Source: Delphinapterus leucas (lineage: Eukaryota > Chordata > Mammalia > Artiodactyla > Monodontidae). Taken from it: a stretch of 64,000 nt of DNA. Below the pieces are notes generated by a model. That model saw only the letters and a program-made list of their open reading frames with translations. It did no database searches and was not told the DNA's origin. How positions within the stretch are numbered: position 1 is the first letter of the stretch; every line of letters begins with the position of its first letter. The position numbers and the translations under genes are program-made. The stretch lies in contig NW_022098026.1 in the NCBI RefSeq assembly GCF_002288925.2, positions 20,701,410-20,765,409 of the forward strand, given 5' to 3'. Shown here one piece after another: positions 11,675-22,570 of this stretch.

Positions 11675-12205
11675 AGGTGGTAGAGTCTAGTGGTTTAGGA
11701 ATGTGCAGGGGTCTTGGAGGCAGATCAGCCAGGACAGAAATCCCAGCTCTGCCTTGTACCAACTAGGTCAGGTTCCTTAACGTTAGCAGATTTCATTTAC
11801 TTCCTGTAAATTACGGGTAAGGATATCTTCTTTTTAGGAACGTAATGAGGGTTAAATAACTGAAAGTATAATGAGGATTGAATAAGATAATGATGTACAG
11901 CTTTTTTTTTTTTTTTTTTTGCGGTACGCAGGCCTCTCACTGCTGTGGCCTCTCCCATTTATGGGGCACAGGCTCCGGACGCGCAGGCCCAGCCAGCAGC
12001 CATGGCCCACAGGCCCAGCCGCTCCGCGGCACGTGGGACCCTCCTGGACCGGGGCATGAACCCGCGTCCCCTGCATTGGCAGGCGGACTCTCAACCACTG
12101 CGCCACCAGGGAAGCCCTGATGTACAGCTTTATGGGCATGGTTCCTGGCACAAAATTAGCGCTTGGGTAACCATGATCATTGTTCTTATTTCTGCTTCAT
12201 GCTAC
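11675..12205 (+). repeat. MIR, sense, split by a CHR SINE
   Basis: The left part (11675-11904) has AGAAATCCCAGCTCTGCCTT and TAATGAGGGTTAAATAACTG. The right part (12118-12205) resumes with GTTCCTGGCACAAAATTAGC and GCTTGGGTAACCATGATCAT. The SINE therefore landed inside an existing MIR. Confidence 0.75.
11902..12117 (-). repeat. CHR-type SINE, antisense, 195 nt before exon 6
   Basis: The element reads reversed: a 19-nt T run, GCGGTACGCAGGCCTCTCAC, the tRNA-like body, and CCACCAGGGAAGCCC at its right end. The target-site duplication TGATGTACAGCTTT is at 11891-11904 and 12118-12131. Its T run is followed by CGCAG where other copies have CGCGG, giving a potential splice acceptor. Confidence 0.95.
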
Positions 12206-12311
12206 TGGATTTGTTTTTAAAAGCCATCTCCAGAGATTTTTTTGCCTGCTTGCTGAATCCTCTCCTCAGATAGTGACCTGATTTTTCTCTGAAATTCCAT
12301 CTTGTTTGTAG

Positions 12312-12422
12312 GCAGACAGCCAAGTGGACCTGGTCCGGCAGCATTTCTATGAAGTATCCCTGGAGTATGTCTTCAAGGTGCAAGAAGTCCAAGAGAGAAA
12401 GATGTTTGAGTTCGTGGAGCCT
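12312..12422 (+). CDS. ARHGAP26: ARHGAP26 exon 6 (BAR domain)
   Basis: The exon has 111 nt, phase 0-0, and 37 codons from [20 protein letters not shown] to KMFEFVEP (about human residues 163-199). It encodes the end of BAR helix 2, the tip turn and the start of helix 3. The aromatic and acidic pattern [19 protein letters not shown] is the family signature. The acceptor is TTGTTTGTAG and the donor GTAAGT. All 37 residues agree with human GRAF1 as I recall it. An antisense SINE lies 195 nt upstream in intron 5. Confidence 0.97.
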
Positions 12423-13969
12423 GTAAGTAGATGCTCAAGGTTTCATTGTGTACCCAGACTTTCATCCCCCACCCCCTCATTCCAACTACCTAGATGACGA
12501 AATGCTCTAAGTTGTTAATGAAGAGATTGACCAGCCCTGACGCTGTGCCTTCTGCTAGTAACAGTGCTTGGTCAACTGGCTACCCTGGGTTCTTCCCAGT
12601 ACAACCACAGACATGGGTGTAGAGCATTCAGCAATGGTTCCGTCCTCTAGCTACCTTGCGTTGTGCTGGTTGGTTTCCAAGTCAGAGTAGGGGAGGGGAG
12701 GAGTTTTCATCTTGCCAAACAATAGTGATGACACCTTAACTTTCCTCCTTCCTTCCCTGTTTCTTCTCTCCTTCAAGTAACGCAAGTGTAGCAGTAACCC
12801 AAGGAAACCATTCTCTTTTTGCCTCCTAAATTCAAAGCCCCTCCTTATCCCAGGCATGTATTAAAAGATGCGATATAAAGCAATTTCTCACTCTAAGTTT
12901 GTTATAACCAAGCAGCATGGAGATCGTTCTGAGTGAATTGTGATGGGATTTGGACTTGGACAGAATGTTCCATTGGGCATGAAGGGTTGCAGTGTGGGGA
13001 CACGTCTGGCTGTAGCTTAGGCCACCCCAGTGTGGTTGTGGTTTTGTGCAGATGTGGTATTGCTCTACCCCTCTGTGGCACTAGTGTTCAGAATCCATGG
13101 AAACACCAAATAAGCATGTGGGCCTCAATTTAAAACTCTTGCAGATCTTGAATTTTTCAGCTGAATGCAACCTCTGATCTAGACCCAAGCCTGGGGTCTC
13201 TATACAAATGAGATTACCTACCTAGATTTAAGAAAGTGATTTTCTTAAGCAAATAACAAAACTATAAGAAACTGAAAGAAAGTGACTGCTCTTTTTGGTC
13301 AAGAATGTTCTGTGCCCTGTTTCTAATTTATAAACTTTGGGGATGCTTTTTAGGCACGTAGACTTACTGGTAGTTTCAAGACTCCATTTGGCCTTGGAAT
13401 TTGTTGCGTCCATCTTTTACTTTGCTGGAGCTATTTTGATCTTGGGAGTCTACTCCCAGCCATGTCATCTGGCAGATTCTTCAAAGCTATTAATTACCTC
13501 AGTCTTATCTGAATAATGGAAACTTTAGAGCCAGCTTCCTTTCCAGCAATGATCTCTGCCAAGATCTCAGGTCAAAATCCACATCTTTCTGCAGGGTCTG
13601 TGAGATGGGGAAAGCCATCTGTCAGAGAAAGCAAGCTTGTTGATTTCCCTGCTTGGGGTCCAGAGGTGTTAAAACTAGCCATTCAATCACAGGTTGACTA
13701 AAAGAAAGTCTCATCTCTCTTGTGGCTGGAGGAGGAATTCAAACGCTGTCATGAAGAATTAGCCTTTGGCCTTTTCACTTGCTTTTACTAGAATTTCTAG
13801 AGGAAAAAAACCCAGTGTGATTCTCATAATCTTTATGTATACTTTGGTCGATATTATTCTATAAATACCTGATTTTGATGAGTTGCATTTTAATTGACCC
13901 ATCCTATTTTTGAGTTGTTTTTTTTCTGTGTCCATTTTGATGTCTCCATAGAGTGAATCAGATATCGTA

Positions 13970-14100
13970 TCTGTTAGCTTTTGCTGGCTAACAGATAACC
14001 ATAAAACCTCATACAACAATAGACGTTTATTTCTTACGCATCTGTGGGGTTCATCTAGTCTAGGCTGGGCTCAGCTGGTTGACTCTGCTCATCTAGGTGG
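13970..14100 (-). repeat. MaLR-like LTR fragment, antisense
   Basis: GCTGGCTAACAGATAACCAT, GTTTATTTCTTACGCATCTG and CTGGGCTCAGCTGGTTGACT match the reversed end of an old MLT1-type LTR. It resembles the copy near 25.05 kb. Confidence 0.55.
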
Positions 14101-14236
14101 GCTTTCCTCTCCTCCTCCCCCACCGTATCCTCCTCCTACCTTTCTTCCTCCTCTTTTTTTCTTTTTTAAAGAAATCTATAAAGATTTATCCTTCTGTTTC
14201 CTGGCATGCTACTGTAGTATATCAGTGTCTTAGGTT

Positions 14237-14490
14237 TTTTGAGAGGCAGTGTAGCATCATCGTCAAGGGCTCTAGAACCAGACTGCCTGCATTTAAATCC
14301 CAGCTCAGCCATTTTCCAGCTACGCATTCTGGGGGAAGTTAGTTTTTGAGCCTTAGTTTTCCCCTCTGTGAAATGGGTATAATAATACCACTTATCTTAT
14401 AAAGACGTTAGGAGGATTACCTGAGTTTATCCAGGTAAGATGCTTAGAATAGAGCTAACCTAAGTAACACCCAGTTATTATATAATTGCT
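14237..14490 (+). repeat. MIR, sense, nearly complete
   Basis: GAGAGGCAGTGTAGCATCAT, GACTGCCTGCATTTAAATCC, CCCCTCTGTGAAATGGGTAT and TAAGATGCTTAGAATAGAGC follow MIR order from end to end. Confidence 0.9.
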
Positions 14491-15084
14491 TATTAGGACC
14501 CAGTTAGTGATTATTTTTTATTCTGAAGTAGAGGAATATATCAATTTTGGCCACCCAGGGTCTTCTCAAGTGAGCAAATGAGTCAAGTGCCAGTATTAAC
14601 AGGGCCTACTTGGTTTAATATAGTCTTGGTAAATCTAAAAGCATTTATTTTCTGAAGAGCGTAGAAAATGCTGATGACCCAGCTGCTCTGTCTGAGGAGC
14701 TCACAGTCTCCTTGGGGGAATCAGTGTCTATGGTAAAGAGCTAGCCAAGGTAGCAAGCAGTTCAGTGCCAGCATGCATAGGATGGATGTACCAGAGGGAT
14801 TTAAAAAGTAGAGAACCATTGTGGTTTGCAGATGTTTTTGAAGTCATAAAGTGAGGCACCTGGAGAGCTAATGAAAAAAGTCTCATGTTAGAGTGAAGAG
14901 AAAGTGGTAGGGGCTTGTCCTGAGTTAAGTTAAATGAGTTGGCGGAGAGGTTGGATGTAGATGTGTGACCTTCGCTTTTCTATAGAAGTTCTTGGTTCTG
15001 AGCACACCAGTCGACAGGCAGGTGAGTGGCTGGAGCTGTGGGTAGGGAGAAGAGAGTCACACAATGAAAAAGCTACGGACCGGA

Positions 15085-15225
15085 TCACTGGTTCTTAAAG
15101 TCATAGAAATACAAATTCTCAGGCTCTACCCCACACCTGAAATTTGTGGGTAGGGCCCAGTCATCTATTTTTTTGTAAGCCTTCCAGGCGATTCTGCTGC
15201 ACATTAAAGTTTAAGCCGCTGGCCT
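15085..15225 (-). repeat. MER5-like nonautonomous DNA transposon
   Basis: GGCTCTACCCCACACCTGAA, GTAGGGCCCAGTCATCTATT and CTTCCAGGCGATTCTGCTGC are typical of the MER5 group of hAT-Charlie elements. The strand is inferred. Confidence 0.6.
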
Positions 15226-15284
15226 AGATTGTACAAAAGAAGAACGTGAAATAACAGTCGATGATATCAGCTGAAACTCTGTCA

Positions 15285-15450
15285 TGTTCTGTGTGAGTAA
15301 TAAGTGCTTGCCCACATTATGTCATTCAATCCTTATATCATCTCTGAGGGTACGTACTGTTTTTGTTTTCAGATGAAGAAATGGAAGCACATTTATTTAC
15401 TTCTGCAAGGTCACACCTAGTAAATAGCAGAGCTGCGGTGGTCTGACTCT
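15285..15450 (-). repeat. MIR relic, antisense
   Basis: GTAATAAGTGCTTGCCCACA, TTTCAGATGAAGAAATGGAA and GCAAGGTCACACCTAGTAAA lie in reversed-MIR order. Confidence 0.7.
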
Positions 15451-16289
15451 TAATCTCTATTAAACAGCATTTGACTACTTAAGGGTGGAAAGGAAACAAG
15501 CAAAAAAATCGATTGAACTAAATTGTTGGGGTGGCTGGTGTGGATATTCATGTGTTGAGTTGGTTGCAGTCAAGGGAATCTTCCAGCCATTCAAGGAACC
15601 TCTGTGTACATCAACTATGTTCATTTGTTTCTTAGAAAGTAACTTCAAGTGCCGGAAGTTACTGACCTTCAGGAAAAGAAAATTTTAGTATGCTAAGGAA
15701 GAAAAATCAGACTCTGGGATCTAAACCGTATATTTTTGTGTGCCCTGGAAACCTTAATTTTTTGTTGAGGTACTAAATGTTCTGGAGATTGGGATCGCAG
15801 ATAATGACACGACTGGCTTCATGAAGGTGAAGCCACATTCCGTCTGTCGCCTGAGTTTTCCTAATTGAAGGTTACCTACTGCTGCAGAGAGCTCACTCTC
15901 TACATTCGTCACGCTCCACAGCCTCTGAATTTTGCCTCCAGAGTATTTTTTGGTGCTGTGTCTTCCTGTCCTTTCTCACGGCTTCTGCCCCATTGCAGGT
16001 TGTCATTCTTTCGCTTTGGTCAGTGGCATCCTGTCCTGACCCTGTCAGCACAGTGCCTTTTCTGACACATCGGTCTGAGTCGGTCCTTCTTGCTGAGCAG
16101 CCCCTGCCAGCACGCCTGTGCTAATTAAGCCCATTACATAGATGATCTCAATCTCTACCATAATCCACTGCAGTAACAGGTTAAAGACAAGTTAAAGGGA
16201 GTTACCTGGCTTACCCAGCCCAGCTTTTCATCCCTTTACTGGCTGCCCTTCTCTTCGTCAGTGTGAATGAATGGTTCTTGGTAGCTGTA

Positions 16290-16738
16290 TTCTTCTGCTA
16301 GGGATGCTGTCGCAAAGTACCACAACCTGGGTGCCTCAAAACAACAGAAATGTATTGTCTCATAGTTCTAGAGGCTAAAGGTCTGAGATCAAGGTCAGCA
16401 CGGCCCTGCTGCCCCTGAAACCTGTAAGGAAAAATCCTTCCTTTCCTCATTCTAGATTCTGGTGGTTTCCCGGCAGTATCTGTCATTCCTTGTTTTATAG
16501 ATGCATCACTTCAGTTCCTCATCTTCACAGGACTATCTTCTCTCTGTGTTTGTTACTGTGTCCAAATTTCCCCCCTTTCTAAGGACACCAGTCATTTTTG
16601 ACTAGGGCCTAATGGATTCATTTTAACTTGATTATCTCTGTACAGACCCTATTTCCACATAAAATCACATTGTGAAATAGCGGGGTTTAGGACTTCATAT
16701 CTTTTGGGTTTTGGGGAAAAAATTCAACCCAAAACAGT
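16290..16738 (-). repeat. MaLR (MLT1-type) LTR, antisense
   Basis: CAACCTGGGTGCCTCAAAAC, GTTCTAGAGGCTAAAGGTCT, AAGGACACCAGTCATTTTTG and GACCCTATTTCCACATAAAA form a reversed MLT1-type LTR of about 450 nt. No internal region is attached. Confidence 0.75.
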
Positions 16739-17070
16739 AGCTCTATTCTATAAATGGAAAAAACTTAAATTTATCATGTAGTCCAGAACGATGTAACCAT
16801 CACTAATAACGCAGTTACATTTTTGTTTATTATTTTTTAAAAAATCTGTGTTATCAGCTAGGAAATAGGAATACATTTTCTTACAGTTATTCTCAGAGGA
16901 AAACAAGGAAGGGGAAGAAGGCAAAGGAGGGTTGGGAAGGTCTTCCTCTGGCCCTTCCTTTGTCATGCTGTGATTGCGTGTCTGGCTGTCCAGGGAGGAG
17001 CCTGGGTGGACGTGCTGGCTTCTCTTACCTCATAACCAGGTGAGGCTACAGCAGGCGCTTCCTCTGTGTG

Positions 17071-17118
17071 TGTGAGTAGAACCATTTCTTTGAGTGTGAG
17101 TAGAACCATTTCTTTGAG
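17071..17118 (+). repeat. Perfect 24-bp tandem duplication
   Basis: Two identical 24-bp copies, 17071-17094 and 17095-17118, each beginning TGTGAGTAGAACCATTTCTT and ending in TGAG. The first copy is preceded by a short TG run. Confidence 0.98.
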
Positions 17119-19064
17119 GCAGACACATCCTTGCATCTCGGGGGTCCTTCTGTGGGCCGTGCCCAGCTCCCTGAGCAGTGGACTTTCATTTCCCTTGGGG
17201 TCATAGGTTCAAAGATTCATACAGTGTGTGGGAGGTAGGGGAGGGGACGAAAGATGCTGTGAGGGGAGAAGGAAGGAAGTGGCCCAAAGATAACAATACC
17301 TAAGGCATCATTTCCTGCAGAAAAAATGGACAATCAGCCATGATACCAGAGGAAGTGAAAACCAAAATAAACATTGGCAGCTCTCTGCCTTTGGAGTGCT
17401 TGTGTGTATACCCAGGTGGCATCTTAGCAAGCTGTTTGAGATAGTTAATTACCCTGAGTAAGAGAGGCCCTGTTGACTGTAAGTGAAGCATAAATCAGCG
17501 TTAGTAGAAGGGATGACTCGAGAATCAGCTACTTATCTTCTGCATTATTCTCCACTAGAGGGTGACTCAGTGCCCTGGAGAAGTGATGGGGTGCAGCCTT
17601 CAAGGACAACAGGGAGGGAAGAGATAAGAAAGGACTGTTGTCCTTGTGAATACTGGCACGAGGTTTGGCATAAGAGCTTCTTCTCCATTACTGGAGCCAT
17701 TTAGAAGGAAAAGTGTGGGCCACGTTCTCAGAAGTGTATTTTACATAGAGGACTTGGCAAAGACTTTGGTCATCTTTGAAGAAAAGAGTTCATTATTAGT
17801 CTTTGGTGACTCTCTGTGGCTTACCACCCATTCCTTAATTTAGGTGAAGGGTGTATATATGGTGCCTCTAGGTGTTTTTATAGCCAGAGGACCCAGCAGT
17901 GCCTGTTCCCTCTCCTCCTGTAAGGATCTAAGGGAACAGACGCTCCAGGGACAATGGCAGCAGGAAGTCAAGGGATCACATTGTTATAAGCTGGGGTTTT
18001 GCCTGACTTTCCAGTGCAGGGCTCTTTGATAAAGTGGGCTGGGCATGTGGCTTTGTCTGAAGACAGGTCAGTATATACCTCGGTGCTTACTGTTCCTGCC
18101 ACAAGCAAAGTGTAAGAGTTTCCTTTACTCTCATTATTAGGGCTGCTTCTCAAAAAAGGAGAGTAGGTGAAACAAAGTGAGAGTGTGTTTAATAAGTAAA
18201 GGTATGTTCATTTAAGGACTAGAAGATTAAACACAACAATATAAAGTGGTGCAGCTGTGTCTTGGTGTAACACGTATTTGAGGCAGGTCAGAGGGGACAA
18301 CTCAGACGGCGTGTGTTGGCATTGAGAAGTTCAAGTTAGAATGGGGCTGGTCTCCAAATGTAGTAGAACTGGGCTTGTGATGGAGGTGAGGTTCTGGTTC
18401 TTCTGAACCTTGTTCAGGCTTTAACTATAATCCTGTCTTCAGGTTGAGATTTGGGACTGAGACAGGATATGTAGAGCTTGGGAAGGGGCCAGGGAAGCAT
18501 AACAACAGTGAGGTTTACATATGGGCACTGGGAGGAGAGACGGCAGGAACGTTTATTTAGCTTGGAGAAGTGAAGGCTGGCAGGGGCTCAGGGTGGGGAC
18601 ATTAATGGTTTTTAAGTATATGAAGGCATGTTGTGAGAATTGTAGTGAACAGATGTTTTCACTCTTCACTGAAGACAAGACTAAACAAGGAATGGGCTTA
18701 CCTTTTAGGCTGTGACACTTTAAGTGAGAATTTAGGGAAACCACCTAAATGAAAATGTGGAAACATGAGATTATTTTAATAAAGGAGTCCAGAGTGTTTA
18801 CTTCTGGAGAGCTTCTGGAAAGTACAGAAACATGCTTGAGCTGAAATCTGATCTGGGTGATTTTCTTTGATTTGACTTTGCCTGTTAGACTGCAGACTCA
18901 GGACACACCAGCTTCCTTTTCTCCCTTCCTTGTTGGTTATCAACATAGCCACACCCTTCTGCATGATAACCTGATATTATGAATATACTAGAAGGAGACT
19001 GAGTGGGAGCCCTGGTCTTCCGCTTCTGAAGAAGTGATTTTCTTAGGAGGTGATGAGGCTTCAC

Positions 19065-19310
19065 AGGGGAAGAGCTTGGATGTTGGTGCCAGGAGGCCTG
19101 GTTTCAAATCCTGGCTGCCACTTACTGTGTGTTTTGGGGCAAGTTAGTTAACCTCTTTGAATCTGCTTCCTTACTGATAAGTTGGAGATGATAGCAGTAT
19201 TCATTTCATAGGTTGTTGTGAATATTCAGTGAGACACAGGGCATATGAAGTTACAGTGCCTGGCATGTAAGAAGTGCTCAGTAAACGATGGCCATTATTA
19301 TTACCTTATT
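19065..19310 (+). repeat. MIR, sense, ending 95 nt before exon 7
   Basis: GCTTGGATGTTGGTGCCAGG, TTTCAAATCCTGGCTGCCAC, GGCAAGTTAGTTAACCTCTT and GTGCCTGGCATGTAAGAAGT follow MIR order. It reaches to within about 95 nt of the exon 7 acceptor and may border its branch-point region. Confidence 0.9.
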
Positions 19311-19405
19311 CTAGACTTTCAAACCGGGGCTGGGAACTCAGATACAGCTCCATAACACCTTTTGAACCTGCCTATGTGAAGTTTGCCCTTCTGCCTTCAT
19401 TACAG

Positions 19406-19510
19406 CTACTGGCATTCCTACAAGGACTCTTCACTTTCTATCACCATGGTTATGAACTGGCCAAGGACTTCAACGACTTCAAGACGCAGTTGACTATCAG
19501 CATACAGAAC
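19406..19510 (+). CDS. ARHGAP26: ARHGAP26 exon 7 (BAR domain, helix 3)
   Basis: The exon has 105 nt, phase 0-0, and 35 codons from [18 protein letters not shown] to TQLTISIQN (about human residues 200-234). The pattern of aromatic and leucine residues in [19 protein letters not shown] belongs to the third BAR helix and dimer interface. The acceptor is CTTCATTACAG and the donor GTGAGT. One residue appears to differ from human: KDFNDFKT here against KDFGDFKT as I recall it, at about residue 222. It is the fourth symmetric in-frame exon in a row. Confidence 0.97.
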
Positions 19511-20935
19511 GTGAGTGGGCGAGGGGACAGGCTTCCTTTCCCTTGCTGTGGGTCTGGTTGCATACAGATCACTTAAATGGACTGAGATGCAGGTGGGGAG
19601 GATGGGTCTTGCTTGGGTTCAAAGGGCAGTGGGGGTCAGGCATTTCTAGGGTGCTTGATGGTCCCAGGTTAGAGCATCATCCTCTCCTCCATTATTGCAA
19701 AGCACTATTTATGTTCTCGGAAAGGCTGCTGCTGATTATGTTTTAAATCTGTAGCGCCAGAATCAGGATTTCCTTTGGCAGTGGAAGTCCCAGCCCCACG
19801 CCGCCTGGCCCCATAAAACCATAGAGTGTGTGTGTTCAGGGGATGGGGATGGGGTACACGTGCTGGCCTTGGGCTCAAAGGATGTGCTGTTGTTCAACTC
19901 TCAGTGAGGCTGCCAGGAGATCCAAGTAGGTGCGCCTTACTCCCAATCTCCTTTCCCAAATTGTAAGCAGCAGGACCTTTGCGTGCGCGGAATCCTGCTG
20001 AGGACTCTGGTTAGCGGTCACTGGGGCTCAAACCCCCTTCTTCCCTGTGTGATGGGGCCACTTTAATCTGCATGTTGTCTTTGTCTCTGGATGATCCTGT
20101 GTCCAAATAAACCCAAGTATGCCTGTGCGGGTTGGACTGCATGCTTTAAGAAGCCTGAGCTTGCCCCCTCATGGTTCTCTGCAGTGCCTCAGAGAACAGG
20201 AATTTGCAGGGTCTTGGATGAGCTGTCACAAAGCATGGCTTCCCTTGGGCCGGGTCCCTCAGAAGGCAGACTCTGAAGTGGAGATTTATACAGAGCAGGT
20301 CCCCAGGAGGCAGTGTTGGCAGAAGCACCTGTGACAGAGTGAGGGCAGCAGGCCCTGCTGGAGGAGAAGCTGAGTGGTGAGGACTCAGCTGATGCCCTGG
20401 GCCCCCTGGAGCTGGGATGGCCCCTTGACCCTCCCCCTTTGACCCCTGGCTTCGCCTAGTTGCTGGGTGCAGGGTGCCCTGGGGGAGGGGTAACCTTAAG
20501 TGAAGCAGCTCCATTTGAGGAGGGAGCCATCAGCAAACAGCTGGAGAAAGAGCATCTCTGTCCTGGAGGGAGGTGGAGGGCGTACCCTGCTGTGGACCAT
20601 CTGAGTCAGAGTGGCCTGGGATGCTTGTTAAAAATGCGCATGCCTGGGTTGAGAGGCGCTAAACTTATCTTTCAGGGTGAGAACTGGTCATTTGCATTTC
20701 CTGCCGGTTCCCCAGGTGATTTTGATGGTCCCTAGAGTTTGAGAGTCATTCTGACATAGGGCTTTAAGGCCAAAGTATATTTCTTAAAAGGGAACATTTT
20801 TGCCTGATTCCTAGATGGCTGAATGTTCCTTACCTGGTTTTAGATCTAAGAATTCTGTAGGTTGATATTCTGAAGTGCTAGAGATGGGAACAGGGTTTCA
20901 TTTCTTTGATTTGAATAAAATTCCTTTCATCCTAG
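19511..20935 (+). other. ARHGAP26: Intron 7 (1425 nt, shortest)
   Basis: Donor GTGAGT, acceptor TTTCATCCTAG. The only recognisable element is a MER5-like fragment at about 20.6-20.75 kb. The rest, including the GC-rich stretch 20.3-20.6 kb, shows no repeat or reading frame I can support. Confidence 0.9.
20595..20755 (-). repeat. MER5-like DNA transposon fragment
   Basis: GGGATGCTTGTTAAAAATGC, GAACTGGTCATTTGCATTTC and TTCCCCAGGTGATTTTGATG match the MER5 pattern. It lies 180 nt before exon 8. The strand is inferred. Confidence 0.65.
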
Positions 20936-21065
20936 ACAAGAAATCGCTTTGAAGGCACCAGGTCAGAAGTGGAATCCCTGATGAAGAAGATGAAAGAGAA
21001 TCCCCTCGAGCACAAGACCATCAGTCCCTACACCATGGAAGGGTACCTCTACGTCCAGGAGAAAC
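20936..21065 (+). CDS. ARHGAP26: ARHGAP26 exon 8 (BAR end, PH start)
   Basis: The exon has 130 nt, starts in phase 0 and ends after the first base of an arginine codon (C of CGT). It encodes 43 residues from TRNRFEGTRSEVESLMKKMK to YLYVQEK (about human 235-277). The first part is the last turn of BAR helix 3. The linker ENPLEHKTISPYT follows, and MEGYLYVQEK is strand 1 of the PH domain, so this exon spans the BAR-PH junction. The acceptor is TTTCATCCTAG and the donor GTGAGT. Residues agree with human as recalled. Confidence 0.97.
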
Positions 21066-22552
21066 GTGAGTGCTGGGTCGGCCAGCAGTGTGGGTGTACT
21101 CTTGCCTCTTTCCCAGGAGCTGGGGGGTGTATCCAGTAGTGCCTGGCCTGGAGTACGTATTTCGATGAAGGAGAGTGATTTTATAGTTAGGTTTCCTAGG
21201 GCAGAGATGCTGTCCACCAGGTCTTGTCTACCTCCCAGTGATGTGTTATGTTTCCTTTGTAACTGGGAGTTTCCTTGCAACCTGGAATTCATTGAGGCCC
21301 TGCGGTGCCACTTCTCTCCCTGGTGTCACTCTACTCTTGAGGTTCCTGTACCTTCAGTATAGCTTTATATACCATACCCTTGGTGTAGAGGCCTTGGAAG
21401 GGTCTGGCTGGCTGGACCTTATTGTCATATCCTTCGGTAGACTTGATAGTTGGTGATTTTGTTTTCATTTGAGACTTGTTTCAGCAAGGCCCAAACAATC
21501 ATGACTTAGGCCCTTTCTCTCTTCTCCTCAACCCCTGTCATTCCAACACTTAAATTTTATGAAAAGTAGAAACAAAAGCTCACTTCAAGAGCCAGGAAGA
21601 AGAGCCATTGACTTGCCCATATGACATCAAGGAAAGAAACGCCAGGTGCTGCTAACCCAGAGTTTACAACGATGACTCAGATTCGTGCACTGGGCTGTTG
21701 CACTCCCAGACTTAATTCATGCGTGCGGTGCTAGAGATTAAAGAAAGTGCATTGTTTTTCTTTAATGGGTAGCTCTTGTTGTAGTCTCGCACCTGTGCTT
21801 TCTGGCTGGGCACTGTTGATTTAGGATTAGTTAAATATCTTCACTCCTATCTGCTTCCTAATGGAACAAAACACTCAGTTTCAGTGATTATTCTATTCAG
21901 TGATTACTCAGAAATTTCCTTGGACTTAAAATTGTTCCCTGGTGACAAAGGTGTAGTAATGGGGTTGGAGGTTGGGTCATCAGTTGTGATGAGAGTTTTA
22001 TTTCCCTTATTCTTGCAGGTATGAGCTTGTTAAGGCTTGTAAAAAACAGAAGCTACTTTAGTTGTGTGTTATACCTGAATATATGGTCATATCTTCTTTG
22101 CCCAATGAGAAGACCATCCCCAAAAGTTTTAAGTCAACTTGAAAATAAAAAATTTTAAGACTATAAAAATACAGTTCAGTGTCCACTTATAATACTTAAT
22201 TTATTAACATTGGTCACTTATGTGTAAAGTCAGTATAAGCACTCACATGACATTGTACAATTTTATTCAAACACTTCATGTGTTTTTTCAACATTAATGT
22301 CTTGATTATCATTAGAACCATATTTTGATTCTCCAACACAGTGGTCCGGAGCATATCATTAGAATACAGCTTTTTTTTTTTAAATTTGGAAGTTTTTGTA
22401 ACATTATTTTGAAGTAGTTTCAAACTTACAGAAAGTTGCAAGAATAGTATAAAGAACGACCATATGACCTTTACCCAGATTCACGAATTTTTACCATTTT
22501 TCCAGTTAGATCATTCTTTCTCTCTCTGTATGGGTGTGTGTGCATATCACAG

Positions 22553-22570
22553 TCACACACACACACACAT
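22553..22570. repeat. Short (CA)n run
   Basis: CACACACACACACACA follows CAGT inside the old LINE-like segment. Confidence 0.85.

Larger units (their letters stand above)
5735..12311 (+). other. ARHGAP26: Intron 5 (6577 nt)
   Basis: Donor GTAAGA, acceptor TTGTTTGTAG. The first 1.7 kb (5735-7440) shows nothing I recognise. It then holds MIR (7.45 kb), an antisense MaLR LTR (7.7-8.04 kb), an AAT-rich tract and antisense MIR (8.2-8.5 kb), a long antisense L2 (9.4-10.2 kb), and a MIR split by an antisense CHR SINE just before exon 6. Stretches 8740-9380, 10560-11030 and 11130-11670 show no recognisable element. Confidence 0.9.
12423..19405 (+). other. ARHGAP26: Intron 6 (6983 nt)
   Basis: Donor GTAAGT, acceptor CTTCATTACAG. 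It carries MaLR-like fragments at 13.97 and 16.3 kb, MIRs at 14.2, 15.3 and 19.1 kb, a MER5-like element at 15.1 kb and a 24-bp tandem duplication at 17.07 kb. I see no identifiable element in 12423-13960, 15460-16285 or 17120-19060. Confidence 0.9.
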
